From assembly GCF_014773265.1 (NCBI RefSeq), contig NZ_JACWMY010000003.1, forward strand, positions 186,001 through 250,000: DNA of 64,000 bases, in the 5' to 3' direction. The stretch is from Mucilaginibacter pankratovii (lineage in GTDB: Bacteria > Bacteroidota > Bacteroidia > Sphingobacteriales > Sphingobacteriaceae). Under the pieces are notes generated by a model, which saw nothing but the letters and a program-made list of their open reading frames with translations, did not search any database and was not told the origin of the DNA. Shown here one piece after another: positions 9,082 through 18,488 of the stretch; within the stretch, counting starts at the first letter, position 1; each line of letters opens with the position of its first letter. Position numbers and translations under genes: made by a program.

Positions 9082-11235
9082 ATGACTGTATCTTTCCCCA
9101 TCCGCCGGGCGCTGTTGGTTGCGCTTGCTGTTTCGGCATTGTCCTCCGCGCAAGCGCAAAAAAAGCAGCTTACCACCGGGCAAATGCTCAAAAACGAGCC
9201 CAATAAAATTATTACCCCCCTGCCAACTATTAGCGGCTGGGCAGATGACAGCCATTATATAAAAGCAGCGGCAGGCCGCAGAGGCGGCGGCAATGGCGGA
9301 GGAAGCACCCAGGTGGATGTGCTCAGCGGTACCGAAACCCCATACACCCCGCCCGTTACCAACATGACGGTAAGCGTGCGCGATAAGGATGTTTACCTGA
9401 AACAGGTAAACGGTACCGAAACCCGCCTCACCAAAACGGCCGACGAGGAGCAAAACCCAACCCTATCGCCGGACAACAGCAAAGTGGCTTACACTTTTGG
9501 GGGCAACCTGTATATCCTGGATATCGCCAGCGGCAAGCAATCAAAAATTACCAATGATGGTACCGATGTTATTTACAACGGTTACGCGTCGTGGGTTTAT
9601 TACGAGGAAATCTTAGGCCGGGCGTCAAAATACAAAGCTTTCTGGTGGTCGCCGGATAGTAAGACTTTGGCCTGGATGCATTTTGATGATACCCAGGTGC
9701 CGATGTTCCCACTGTATAATTCAGATGGGCAGCACGGCTTTACCGAGCTTACCCGCTACCCGGAGCCGGGCGACCCGAACCCGAAAGTAAAGCTGGCCTT
9801 TTACAACGTACCAGCTAACAAAATTACCTGGGCCGATTTCAACGAGAACGACGATACTTACCTGGGCACACCTATCTGGTCGCCGGATGGTACCGAGCTT
9901 TGGATGCAATGGATGAACCGCGATCAGAATAACCTGAAGCTTTACGCCGTTACCCCGGCAACCGGCACCAAAAAAGAAATTTACGACGAGAAACAAAAAA
10001 CATGGATCAGCTGGTTTAAGGATATCGATTTCCTGAAAAGCAACCAGGGTTTTATTGTGATGAGTGACAAAAGCGGCTGGGAGCATATTTACTGGTACGG
10101 TATGGATGGTAAGCTGAAATCGCAGTTAACCACCGGCAACTACACCGTAACCGGGATACAGTACATCGACGAGAAGAGCAAGCAGGTATATTTTACCGCC
10201 CGCAAAGAGAACACTGCACGGGTAGACCTGTACCGGACCAACTTTAACGGCAAAGGCCTAACCCGTTTAACGGCGGGTGAGTTTAACCACACGGTATCCA
10301 TGTCGCCCCAGGGCACTTATTTTACCGATACCTACTCTAATGTAGAAACCCCGGCTAAAACGGCTGTGTACGATAGCAAAGGCAAACTGGTTAAAGAAGT
10401 GGCCGACAGCAAGGGCGCCGAGTACGGCGATTACGAAATAGCTACCACCAAGCTTATCCGCGTGAAAACCGCAGATGGTTTCGACCTGCCGATGACCGTT
10501 ATGCTGCCATTGAATTACGATCCGAACAAAAAGTACCCGGTGATGATCAGCATTTACGGCGGCCCCAATGCCGGTACCGTAATGGATACCTGGCGTTTTA
10601 GCGGCATGGCGCAATGGTGGGCAAAAGAAGGCATGATACAGGTGGCCATGGATCACCGTGCATCGGGCCATTTTGGTAAGGTTGGCCAAAACTATATGTA
10701 TAAAGACCTGGGCAAATGGGAAATGGCCGATTATATAGAAATGGTGAAATACCTGCGCACCCTAAGCTATGTAGACCCCACAAAAATGTGCATTACCGGC
10801 GGTAGCTACGGCGGCTACATTACCGCTTATGCCCTCACCTACGGCGCTGATTACTTCACTCATGGCATAGCCAACTTTGGCGTAATGGACTGGAGCCTGT
10901 ACGATACCCATTACACCGAGCGCTATATGGGTACGCCCAAAAACAACCCCGAAGGTTACAAAAGCAGTTCAGTATTAACGTATACCAATAAGCTGAAAGG
11001 CGTTTTGCGCATAGTGCATGGTACCATGGACGATAACGTACACGCCCAAAACAGCATCCAGCTGATCAGCAAACTGCAGGACGAAGGCAAGCATTTTGAA
11101 TTTATGCTGTACCCGGGCCAACGCCACGGCTTCCGCGACAAAGGCAAAGCCGAACACCAGCAAATGGAAACCAACCGGTTTATCTACCAGTATTTATTGC
11201 AGAAACCTGTGCCGGCGGAATTGGCTGCGAAATGA
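9082..11235 (+). CDS. S9 family dipeptidyl peptidase IV-like enzyme
   Basis: A 717-residue exported serine peptidase with signal peptide ending SSAQAQ. Residues about 100-460 form the DPP-IV beta-propeller (WVYYEEILGR carries the EE pair that binds the substrate N-terminus). The C-terminal alpha/beta hydrolase has nucleophile Ser in GGSYGG (near residue 575), Asp in GTMDDN (near 650) and His in QRHGFR (near 683). It is expected to remove dipeptides N-terminal to proline or alanine in the periplasm. Confidence 0.95.
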   Translation: MTVSFPIRRALLVALAVSALSSAQAQKKQLTTGQMLKNEPNKIITPLPTISGWADDSHYIKAAAGRRGGGNGGGSTQVDVLSGTETPYTPPVTNMTVSVRDKDVYLKQVNGTETRLTKTADEEQNPTLSPDNSKVAYTFGGNLYILDIASGKQSKITNDGTDVIYNGYASWVYYEEILGRASKYKAFWWSPDSKTLAWMHFDDTQVPMFPLYNSDGQHGFTELTRYPEPGDPNPKVKLAFYNVPANKITWADFNENDDTYLGTPIWSPDGTELWMQWMNRDQNNLKLYAVTPATGTKKEIYDEKQKTWISWFKDIDFLKSNQGFIVMSDKSGWEHIYWYGMDGKLKSQLTTGNYTVTGIQYIDEKSKQVYFTARKENTARVDLYRTNFNGKGLTRLTAGEFNHTVSMSPQGTYFTDTYSNVETPAKTAVYDSKGKLVKEVADSKGAEYGDYEIATTKLIRVKTADGFDLPMTVMLPLNYDPNKKYPVMISIYGGPNAGTVMDTWRFSGMAQWWAKEGMIQVAMDHRASGHFGKVGQNYMYKDLGKWEMADYIEMVKYLRTLSYVDPTKMCITGGSYGGYITAYALTYGADYFTHGIANFGVMDWSLYDTHYTERYMGTPKNNPEGYKSSSVLTYTNKLKGVLRIVHGTMDDNVHAQNSIQLISKLQDEGKHFEFMLYPGQRHGFRDKGKAEHQQMETNRFIYQYLLQKPVPAELAAK

Positions 11236-11242
11236 TTTTTTA

Positions 11243-11341
11243 ACCACAAAGGATACAAAGAAAAAAACCACAAAGGGCGCAAAGAGAAATTTTGTACCCT
11301 TTGTGGTAAAAGTTATGCCTGCCTTCGTGTTCTTCGTGGTA
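11243..11341. repeat. Intergenic inverted repeat (CCACAAAGG family)
   Basis: Copies of ACCACAAAGG at the left (11243 onward and again near 11267) face CCTTTGTGGT and TTCTTCGTGGT at the right. The arms are imperfect. This is a composite palindrome that could fold in RNA from either strand. No coding sequence is seen here. Confidence 0.7.
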
Positions 11342-11498
11342 AAAAAATTATTTTTGATTTTTTATGTTGTCAAATGCCGTTTTCTCAAAATTTAATTTTA
11401 CTTTGCGTAACAAAACAAACAGAAACCCGTTAAACTATTAATAAACGGTACGGTCTAACAAACGGTACTTAACTATTAACACTTAAACACCACACGCT

Positions 11499-11879
11499 AT
11501 GCAAAAAGCCTATCAATCCATTTATGTATCGTTTTACAGGTGGAACTTCAAAAACTTCGGGCAGGGTAACAGCATCCCTCAATTCAAATCGATGTTCAAC
11601 GTGAGCTTTTTGCTGGTGGTATTGCTTACCAACGCCATGCTTTTAACAAAGCTGATGATCAAAGGGCACTTGGTAACTCTTGGAATGGGTGTATGCGTGG
11701 CTATTGTTGCCGGCGCGGTCCTTTTCCTGGTGGCCAATCATTTTATTTTGCTCAACAACAAATGGTTTAGAAAGGTAAACCTACAGATGGCGCATGTAAG
11801 CACCCGCCGCAATGTTAACATCTGCTCAATAGCCTTATTATTTAATGTATTTATCGCCTGCGGATTGAGTTTTATTTAG
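11499..11879 (+). CDS. Small membrane protein, unknown function
   Basis: A 126-residue protein with three hydrophobic segments (about 33-52, 58-82 and 107-125) separated by short charged loops. It starts at ATG after a 150-bp spacer and is followed by a strong terminator, so it is a single-gene unit. I recognise no family beyond a Bacteroidota-type small integral membrane protein. Confidence 0.7.
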   Translation: MQKAYQSIYVSFYRWNFKNFGQGNSIPQFKSMFNVSFLLVVLLTNAMLLTKLMIKGHLVTLGMGVCVAIVAGAVLFLVANHFILLNNKWFRKVNLQMAHVSTRRNVNICSIALLFNVFIACGLSFI

Positions 11880-11910
11880 ACTTCGACCCCATAAAATTTT
11901 TAATAATTAA

Positions 11911-11935
11911 ACGCCGCATTTTTGCGGCGTTTTTT
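11911..11935 (+). terminator. Intrinsic terminator
   Basis: Perfect 8-bp stem ACGCCGCA / TGCGGCGT with a four-base T loop, followed by a T run. Confidence 0.9.
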
Positions 11936-12019
11936 GTTGAACTCATCTCCCGCTTTATCATCCGGCCTGTTGCTTAATTAAACAGGAATTGTTTAAAATC
12001 CATATCTTGCAGCTGCTTA

Positions 12020-13048
12020 ATGAAACCGCTGAAAGAATTTAAGATAAACAATTTCGACCTGCTGAGGCTGCTTGCGGCTATCGAGGTGATATTTGATCAT
12101 TATTACCAGCACCTTAAGCTGCCCATCAGTCATACAGGCTTAAAAGTGCTTTACCTGTTCCCCGGCGTGCCGGTTTTCTTTGTCATCAGCGGGTACCTCA
12201 TTTCGGCCTCGTACGAACGCAATAATTCCATCAAAAACTATATCCGCAACCGGGCGCTGCGTATTTACCCGGGACTTTGGGGCTGCATCATTTTAACACT
12301 GATCGTTTTTACCCTCACCGGCGTAAACTTTTTAAACAAACAAACGCTCGCCTGGCTGCCATCGCAATTGCTGGGCTTTATTTATACGCCCAACTTTTTG
12401 GCCAATTACGGTTTCGGTTCCTACAACGGCAGTTTGTGGACCATCCCCATCGAACTGCAGTTTTACATTATGCTGCCCATTTGCTTTTTATTCGCACCCA
12501 AAGGAAAGCTCAACACTTGGTTCATCGCGCTGTTTGTTGTGTTTGTGGGGCTAACCCTTGCTTACGGACTGGTACCACTCGGCGATAAGATAACCAAGCT
12601 TATCCGCTACACCTTTATACCACATTTTTACCTGTTTTTGCTTGGGGTGATCTTCCAGCGGTTACGCATTTACAGTTCAAAATTTATTTATGGGAAGGCG
12701 CTATACTGGATAGTGCCCTATGTAGCGTTCAGCATGTTCTTTTTTGACAGGATAGACGCGGCGTATTTTACGGTGATTCAATACCTGATCCTGGCCTTCA
12801 CCCTGCTTTCCATGGCCTATACCCTGCCAACCCTTGCCGATAAATTGCTGCGGAAGAACGATATTTCTTACGGCATATACATCTACCACGGCATGATCAT
12901 CACCGTAGTGGTGGAGCTTAAGCTGGTTCCTTATTTTAACCTGGTTTATTTGATACTGGGCACGGTGGTGATGGCGACGCTGTCCTGGTTATTTATCGAA
13001 AAACCCTTTATTAAGCGGAAAGCGCGCACCATCCACGCGGTGGAATAA
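12020..13048 (+). CDS. Acyltransferase 3 family membrane protein
   Basis: A 342-residue protein with about ten transmembrane segments. The N-terminal NNFDLLRLLAAIEVIFDHYY contains the arginine and histidine typical of the OafA/YrhL family, followed by GVPVFFVISGYLIS and RNRALRIYPGLW. Such enzymes transfer acetyl or other acyl groups to surface polysaccharide or lipid. The substrate is unknown and no glycan cluster is adjacent. Confidence 0.92.
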   Translation: MKPLKEFKINNFDLLRLLAAIEVIFDHYYQHLKLPISHTGLKVLYLFPGVPVFFVISGYLISASYERNNSIKNYIRNRALRIYPGLWGCIILTLIVFTLTGVNFLNKQTLAWLPSQLLGFIYTPNFLANYGFGSYNGSLWTIPIELQFYIMLPICFLFAPKGKLNTWFIALFVVFVGLTLAYGLVPLGDKITKLIRYTFIPHFYLFLLGVIFQRLRIYSSKFIYGKALYWIVPYVAFSMFFFDRIDAAYFTVIQYLILAFTLLSMAYTLPTLADKLLRKNDISYGIYIYHGMIITVVVELKLVPYFNLVYLILGTVVMATLSWLFIEKPFIKRKARTIHAVE

Positions 13049-13089
13049 TACCGGTTTTAAACGCTGCGTGTCGCAAATCTTAAACATCC

Positions 13090-13199
13090 CGTCATGCCGA
13101 ATTTATTTCGGTACCCCATATGCAAAGTGGCGATGTGTAAAGCGGTTAAGCATGTTGGCTACCTATCCAATGGGGTCCTGAAACAAGTTCAGGATGACG
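13090..13199. repeat. Intergenic palindrome (CGTCATGCC family)
   Basis: The left arm starts CGTCATGCCGAATTTATTTC and the right arm ends AGTTCAGGATGACG, pairing imperfectly over about 30 bp and separated by about 50 bp. It lies between two convergent genes. This is a different family from the CGTCATTGCGAGG palindrome. Confidence 0.75.
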
Positions 13200-13209
13200 T
13201 TCCTTAATG

Positions 13210-13968
13210 TTACTTCATCAATATCCCCACAAACATATTCCCTACCCAATTAAAAGGAGCAAATAAGCCGTAGATAATTTTGGCCGCGCTTAACTGCATG
13301 CTTTTTGGCAGTTTGCCAGCCAGTTTTGATACCATGAGGCCATGGTCCCAAAAGCGAAGCACGCGTATTTGCTTATAATTTTTAAGCAGGTAGCTTTTCA
13401 CCGCCTGGGTAAAGCTGTTCTTATCCCAGCGGTATACGTAGTTAATGGCGGAGCCCTGTTCCTCCCATTCGGTACCCATCAGGTTGCCGATGAGGCTGTC
13501 GTACGGCTCTATTACGATCACCGCTTTTTTAGCCACACGCAGCATTTCGGTAAAGCCGGTAACCGGTCGTGGTAGGTGGTGCAAGCCATCCTGCACCACC
13601 ACCAGGTCGTATGAAGCATCGGGCACATCCAGGCTTTCGCCGTTTAGCATAATGGTGCTGATGGACGGGTCGAACTCATTGCAGATCTTGAGTGAGTTTT
13701 CGGAGATATCGCTTACGGTAACATTGTTAAAGCCGTTCTTTTTGAAGAAAAGGCCTTCGCCCCCAACTCCGCCGCAGGTAAGGAGCACGCTCCACTCGCG
13801 GATGTTGGTATTGCTTTGCTCCAGTACTGCAAGAGCTTTCAGCAGGCGGCGATCGCGCAGGTAGCGGGTAAGCGGATCGGTAGTGATATGAAAATCGAAC
13901 TCCGATTTCTGTTCCGGCGCGTAAATTCCCTCGTAAGCGTTCTGCTGCTGTTTAACCTGCTCAAGCAT
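13210..13968 (-). CDS. Class I SAM-dependent methyltransferase
   Basis: A 252-residue protein. LLTCGGVGGEGLFFKKNG is motif I (SAM-binding loop), VTVSDIS carries the acidic residue contacting the ribose, and YDLVVVQDGLHHLPRP is motif IV of the Methyltransf_11 type. The substrate is unknown. The C-terminal 60 residues are basic and hydrophobic and may mediate membrane or lipid contact. It starts at the ATG at 13968. Confidence 0.85.
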   Translation of the reverse strand: MLEQVKQQQNAYEGIYAPEQKSEFDFHITTDPLTRYLRDRRLLKALAVLEQSNTNIREWSVLLTCGGVGGEGLFFKKNGFNNVTVSDISENSLKICNEFDPSISTIMLNGESLDVPDASYDLVVVQDGLHHLPRPVTGFTEMLRVAKKAVIVIEPYDSLIGNLMGTEWEEQGSAINYVYRWDKNSFTQAVKSYLLKNYKQIRVLRFWDHGLMVSKLAGKLPKSMQLSAAKIIYGLFAPFNWVGNMFVGILMK

Positions 13969-14138
13969 CGTATAACTTTTTAGGGGAAAGATAGGAATTT
14001 TGAGGGAAAGGAGGAAGAGGGGAATGGTGGACTTGTTGTATATTTAGGGAGGAGTTATATAACTCATGCTTTGCAATCACACGCAAAGCATTATGAGCCA
14101 ACAAGAAGTTTTAAACAAAGAATACCAATAGTCTAAGC

Positions 14139-14591
14139 ATGAAATCAGCAACGATCTATAAAATAAAAGGCATTGGATATTTAATACACAGCCATAGCAA
14201 AACCAGTATTGGGTTACGAGTCGCTTCCGAGCCATTTATAAACTTACCGGAGGGCGTTGATAATGATGTTCTGGCTGACGCGATTAAAACTGCGCTTTGC
14301 AATGATGACTCAAAACGGATCCCTCATCCTAAAGATTGGAAACAGGCCGACAAAGAATTTATGGCGAAGACAGGCTTAAAGTCTTCAAAGTCATTGTTCT
14401 CCCCTAAGGCAAAGTGTTTGTTGGCCGAAGAAACGGATGAGCAAATTATTTTTACTCCAACCATTCCCGCAAAAAAGCCAGATTCGGGGTTCTTATTCAT
14501 GGGGGAGGCAGACAAGGTCGCCGTTCTAAGCAAAGCGTCAAATCAAGAGATCTTTTCGGCTTTTGAATTGGCATTGAGCCGGTATGAATAA
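14139..14591 (+). CDS. CdiI-like immunity protein (orphan)
   Basis: A 150-residue soluble protein resembling contact-dependent inhibition immunity proteins: an N-terminal YKIKGIGYLIHSHSKTSIGL, a central W-containing segment (IPHPKDWKQADKEFMAKTGL) and a C-terminal EIFSAFELALSRY. The assignment rests on overall pattern, not a diagnostic motif. No toxin gene is beside it. It sits 300 bp upstream of comM, next to the element insertion site. Confidence 0.5.
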   Translation: MKSATIYKIKGIGYLIHSHSKTSIGLRVASEPFINLPEGVDNDVLADAIKTALCNDDSKRIPHPKDWKQADKEFMAKTGLKSSKSLFSPKAKCLLAEETDEQIIFTPTIPAKKPDSGFLFMGEADKVAVLSKASNQEIFSAFELALSRYE

Positions 14592-14885
14592 ATTTTACGA
14601 ATAAAAGGGGATAACCAAATGGTGCCTCGCTAATCGAAGCTTATAAGTCGACCCAAAACGAATTAAGTTTTCACCTACCGCTAAGCAACAATTTACCCAT
14701 AATCAACAGACATCCCCAAGCCGCAAAACCTCCCAACATTTCACGCTATAATCACCCGCAATTGCATGTTTAAACATTGTTCGGGCTTGTTCGAGCTGTT
14801 CGCGCTACATCGCGAACGCGAACAAGAGTATTCCTTTACCAAACCTTCAAAATAATTCTATATCTTTCGCTATACAAAAACCTTG
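14592..14885. other. Intergenic gap upstream of comM with a two-stem hairpin
   Basis: No gene seen. A nested hairpin spans 14786-14826: CTTGTTCG pairs with CGAACAAG (outer), and GTTCGCG with CGCGAAC (inner, loop CTACAT). It could terminate the immunity gene or sit in the comM leader. Confidence 0.6.
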
Positions 14886-14891
14886 TCTATA

Positions 14892-15950
14892 GTGTTAGTT
14901 AAAACCTTTGGAAGTGCGGTTTATGGCATACAGGCCATCACCATAACAGTGGAAGTGAATATAAGTGGGGGCAAACTGGCCTACTTTGTTGTTGGCCTGC
15001 CCGATAACGCTGTGCGCGAAGCCATGCAACGTGTAGAAACCGCCCTGCAAACCAACGGTTTCCGGATGCCACGACAACGTATCGTTGTAAATATGGCGCC
15101 TGCGGATATCCGCAAAGAAGGGTCCGCGTATGATCTGACCATCGCCATGGCCATTATGGCGGCTTCCGGCCAGATAGATGCCGAAGAGCTGGATAAATAC
15201 CTCATTATGGGCGAACTGTCGTTAGACGGTGGTTTGCAACCCATCAAAGGTGCACTACCTATTGCCATCCAGGCCCGTAAGGAAAAGTATAAAGGCTTTA
15301 TTCTTCCCAAGCAAAATGCCCGGGAAGCCGCCATAGTGAACGATCTGGAAGTTTACGGTGTAGAAAACATTAAGCAAGTAGCCGATTTCTTTAACGGTAC
15401 CGCCGCTTTAGAACGCGAAGAAGTAAACACCCGCGATGAATTCTATGATAGCCTCACCAATTACGATAGTGATTTCAGCGAAGTACGCGGGCAGGAAAAT
15501 ATCAAACGTGCACTGGAGATAGCCGCAGCAGGCGGGCATAACGTTATCCTCATAGGCCCGCCCGGTGCCGGCAAAACTATGCTGGCACGCAGGCTGCCCT
15601 CTATACTGCCACCACTTAGCCTGCACGAATCGCTGGAAACTACCAAGATTCATTCGGTGGCCGGCAAGCTATCCGCAGCGGATGCGCTGGTAACTACCCG
15701 GCCATTCCGTTCTCCGCACCATACCATTAGCGATGTGGCGCTGGTTGGCGGCGGCAGTAACCCGCAGCCCGGGGAGATCTCGCTGGCACATAATGGCGTT
15801 TTGTTCCTGGATGAATTGCCGGAGTTTAAGCGCTCGGCTTTAGAAGTGATGCGCCAGCCGCTGGAGGAGCGGCGGGTAACCATCTCCCGCGCCAAGTTTA
15901 CGGTAGATTATCCCAGCAGCTTTATGCTTATCGCCAGTATGAATCCATGA
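14892..15950 (+). pseudogene. yifB: comM/yifB Mg-chelatase-like ATPase, 5' part, interrupted
   Basis: Codes for the first 352 residues of a ComM/YifB-family AAA+ protein, then hits TGA created at the element junction. The GTG at 14892 is chosen because homologues begin with [14 protein letters not shown]; a TTG at 14883 is possible. It contains the ChlI N-terminal domain and the P-loop [15 protein letters not shown], and stops at LIASMNP, exactly before the conserved CPCG. The missing 161 residues lie at 31957-32442. ComM is a branch-migration helicase needed for integrating DNA in natural transformation in some bacteria. The truncated protein lacks the Mg_chelatase_C domain. Confidence 0.95.
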
Positions 15951-17412
15951 CGTTGTGAGAACCTTTCTTTGCATTTAAGGGAGTTTGGGGGATATAGGCG
16001 AGCGTGATGTCGATGTCTTCCTTTCCTATCGTAATGCTTGATACCACCGTTTCGACAATACTGCGCTTTTGCTCAAACGTCATCACCCCCCATTGGCTGT
16101 ACAGATTATGCACGTCTTGCATGATGGTGTCGCTTGAAAGCAACTGAATGGTATACACATCGATTTCTGCCTCGAGCATGGGCAACTGCTTGTCCAACTG
16201 ATTAAGACGTTCTTCTGCCGGGCGATACTTTTCTGCAAATTGCTCTTTCGATAACTCTTGTTCAGAGCGCATATCAATCCATGCATCAATGTTCCGTTGC
16301 AGGCGAGCGCGTTCTTTTCTGGTGCTTTCCAGTAGTGCTTGCTTTTGCTCAATTTCGCTTTCGGTTTCAGTGATGTAGCTTGATACTTCAATGCTTTCCA
16401 AATATTCTTTGAGATACACCTGAAAAATCTCGTCTAAATCTGCGACTGCAATGCGGTGCCTGCACTTGGCACATGCGTACACCTTTGATGTGTGGTACAC
16501 ATACATCGGTTTACCACAGGTACATTTCACGAACCCCGACAAGAGGTACACAGCTTTCGGTCCCGGTGATTTCTTCTTTTCCTGAATGTCGAGCAAGCTA
16601 TTAACCTGCTGCCACAGTTCAGGTGAAACCACAGGAGGGCAAGGCATCACCACCCATTCACTTTCGGGCTTGATAACCCATGCCTTGCCGTCACCGAGGC
16701 TCTTGGTGTAATTGGCGCGGCGTTCGCCTTTGGCGGAACTGTCGCGCAGCAAGCGGGATAGGGAGGTGGCGGTGAATTTCGAGCCGTTGCGAGTTCGATA
16801 ACCAGCATCATTCAGCGCTTTGGCGGTGCTAAATTTTCGTTGGTATTTCAAAAACAATTCGTACATCAGTTTGCGCACTGGTGCCTCTTGTTCATTGATC
16901 ACCAATTCCTTGTCAACCCACTGATACCCGAACGATGCCTGACCGCCGAGCGGCTTGCCCATTTTTGCGCGTATCGGAACGGACGCTGCCACGCGGCTAC
17001 TGATTTCCTCGCGCTCCCACTCCGCCATTGCTGCAATGACCGTATAAAACAGTCTGCCAGCTGGCGTGCTGGTGTCGATGCTTTCAGCAAGGGAAATTAA
17101 GTCAGCACCAGATGCGCGGAAGATGTTAGAGAATTCTAATAGTTCAATGGTGTTACGCGCCAACCTCGCAAGCTTTGAAAATACCAAGCCATTAATATGA
17201 CCACTTTTTACGTCCGCAATCATGCGCTTCGTTTCGGGATGCTGCATCACTGACTTGCCGCTAACTGCGTCGAGCTTGTATACTTCCATCACCTGCCAGT
17301 TTTTGGCATTCACATAATAGCGAGCGCGCTGCTCGTGATGCTCGGGACTCTCGTCTTGCACCTGCATCTCCGTGCTTACGCGAATGAAGATGCCAATACG
17401 CTTTGTTTCCAT
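15928..17412 (-). CDS. Large serine integrase of the element (recombinase A)
   Basis: A 494-residue site-specific recombinase. The resolvase catalytic domain starts [12 protein letters not shown] with Ser13 as nucleophile, and [10 protein letters not shown] and [11 protein letters not shown] are typical helix motifs. A recombinase domain follows (GYQWVDKE...), then a zinc ribbon (CTCGKPMY...CAKC, about 300-325), a coiled coil (350-430) and a beta-rich tail. The stop codon and last six codons (MDSYWR) come from the comM flank, because the gene reads through attL. In the excised circle the frame would continue into the HTH protein at 31493-31951. It probably catalyses integration at, and excision from, comM. 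Confidence 0.95.
   Translation of the reverse strand: METKRIGIFIRVSTEMQVQDESPEHHEQRARYYVNAKNWQVMEVYKLDAVSGKSVMQHPETKRMIADVKSGHINGLVFSKLARLARNTIELLEFSNIFRASGADLISLAESIDTSTPAGRLFYTVIAAMAEWEREEISSRVAASVPIRAKMGKPLGGQASFGYQWVDKELVINEQEAPVRKLMYELFLKYQRKFSTAKALNDAGYRTRNGSKFTATSLSRLLRDSSAKGERRANYTKSLGDGKAWVIKPESEWVVMPCPPVVSPELWQQVNSLLDIQEKKKSPGPKAVYLLSGFVKCTCGKPMYVYHTSKVYACAKCRHRIAVADLDEIFQVYLKEYLESIEVSSYITETESEIEQKQALLESTRKERARLQRNIDAWIDMRSEQELSKEQFAEKYRPAEERLNQLDKQLPMLEAEIDVYTIQLLSSDTIMQDVHNLYSQWGVMTFEQKRSIVETVVSSITIGKEDIDITLAYIPQTPLNAKKGSHNVMDSYWR
15947..15971. other. attL core and internal arm
   Basis: Core ATG at 15947-15949. The internal arm TGTGAGAA (15954-15961) and TTTCTTT (15964-15970) mirror the right-end arms at the same distances from the core centre (4 and 14 bp beyond the central G). 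Confidence 0.85.
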
Positions 17413-17442
17413 TTGTTAGTGAAATGATTGTGAAAGATTTAG

Positions 17443-17601
17443 TTACTTAAAGTTAGGAAAAGAAAGAGAATGCAGCAATGCAATGAAAAATTCAATTGCA
17501 GAGAGCACTCCATCTACTACGACATACACCATTGAGAGTATGAGCGCTGCGCCGAAGATGAACTTCAGCAGGTGATCGGTTTTTTTAAAAGGAACTTTCA
17601 T
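17443..17601 (-). CDS. 52-residue single-span membrane protein
   Basis: A small ORF from ATG (17599-17601) to TAA (17443-17445), 30 bp upstream of the integrase on the same strand, so probably co-transcribed with it. It begins MKVPFKKTDHLLKFIFG and has one hydrophobic segment (about residues 13-45) with a short polar tail. No family recognised. Coding status is inferred from the ATG, the clean membrane helix and the operon position. Confidence 0.5.
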   Translation of the reverse strand: MKVPFKKTDHLLKFIFGAALILSMVYVVVDGVLSAIEFFIALLHSLSFPNFK

Positions 17602-17647
17602 GTTTTTATGATTTCCTTCTATTGTAGAGAGCGTGAGCGGCTCGGAG

Positions 17648-17785
17648 TAGTGTCAGTATTTAACGGTTGACCATTATCACAATGGGAATTACATCATTAC
17701 TTTACATTTTCTTTAGCACTTTTTTAATACAATGGCGTGGAGACGGCTTCACTGTTGACCGTTAAATACTGATACTATTATTCAC
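17648..17785. promoter_or_regulatory. Inverted operator-like repeats between divergent units
   Basis: TAGTGTCAGTATTTAACGGT (from 17648, plus strand) and its near-identical inverse ending at 17777 (CCGTTAAATACTGATACTA on the plus strand) bracket an 81-bp AT-rich spacer. They lie between the integrase unit (leftward) and the XRE gene at 17812 (rightward). The right copy is followed by TTATTCAC (17778-17785). The same unit recurs at 21920-21974. They are probably operators, perhaps for the adjacent XRE protein. Confidence 0.65.
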
Positions 17786-17811
17786 CTTGTTTCAATTGTT
17801 ACTATCTCCTT

Positions 17812-18060
17812 GTGAGTTACACGACACCCTTATATCCAAATAGGCTACGAGTAACTCGCGAAAATGCGGGCTACACACAAAAACAATTAGCACGATTGCT
17901 TGGATACAACAACTCCAATGCGGTATGCGCCTGGGAAAACGAACACACTATGCCGAGCGGCACCAACCTCCTAAAGCTGTGCATCCTCTATAGAACGACA
18001 CCGATGGAACTGTATCCAGAATATACGCAACAGATGGAATATATCCTGATCGCAACATAA
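17812..18060 (+). CDS. XRE-family helix-turn-helix protein
   Basis: An 82-residue protein starting at GTG. Residues 11-65 form a Cro/CI-type HTH: RLRVTRENAGYTQKQLARLL, then NNSNAVCAWENEHTMPSGTN, ending with helix LLKLCILYRTTPMELYP. It heads a rightward cassette with the following small gene and RuvC-like gene, an arrangement I believe recurs in Bacteroidota mobile DNA. The inverted repeats upstream are plausible autoregulatory sites. Confidence 0.8.
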   Translation: MSYTTPLYPNRLRVTRENAGYTQKQLARLLGYNNSNAVCAWENEHTMPSGTNLLKLCILYRTTPMELYPEYTQQMEYILIAT

Positions 18061-18084
18061 GTATCGTCCTGACGAGCACGATAC
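18061..18084 (+). promoter_or_regulatory. Hairpin after the XRE gene
   Basis: GTATCGT (18061-18067) pairs with ACGATAC (18078-18084) over a 10-base loop, directly after the stop codon. There is no T run, so it is not a clear terminator. Confidence 0.4.
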
Positions 18085-18230
18085 TACAAACTCAATATCG
18101 CTACCGCTATCCTATACAACATTAGGCTTTTTCTTTGGCCCCAATTTTTAAAAAATCGCAACGAACGTACGAACGAAAAATAAAAAAAATCGAACGAACG
18201 TACACGCCTTATCAGTTCATAAAAAACATT

Positions 18231-18488
18231 ATGCAACGAATAAAAAGCAATCTGTACACTCCTAACGAAATCACACTGGCCCACACCCTCGCGGACGGGC
18301 TGAATGACCAAAAGTCCCTCGCGTTCTACTTGTCGTGCGCCAAGAAGTACCCAAAGGACTTCTTGTTAGCCCAACTGGTGCACGTCCAGTCACTGCCCGA
18401 CCATTCGGTCTGGACGACGCGCCCACGGCTGTTCACTCATATTATTACTAATTCAATCTACAACACACATGATTATACTTGGGATTAG
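18231..18488 (+). CDS. Small conserved-type protein, middle gene of the cassette
   Basis: An 85-residue protein from the ATG at 18231 (a TTG at 18135 would add a 32-residue Lys/Arg-rich extension). The pattern LAHTLADGLNDQKSLAFYLS followed by AKKYPKDFLLAQLVHV and RPRLFTHII matches a short helical module I have seen in small mobile-element ORFs, without a known function. Its stop overlaps the start of the RuvC-like gene by 20 bp, which suggests translational coupling. Confidence 0.65.
   Translation: MQRIKSNLYTPNEITLAHTLADGLNDQKSLAFYLSCAKKYPKDFLLAQLVHVQSLPDHSVWTTRPRLFTHIITNSIYNTHDYTWD

Noticed and set aside
15928..15950. Treating the integrase C-terminus as native
   Set aside because: The last six codons are the reverse complement of comM sequence, so they belong to the target, not the element.
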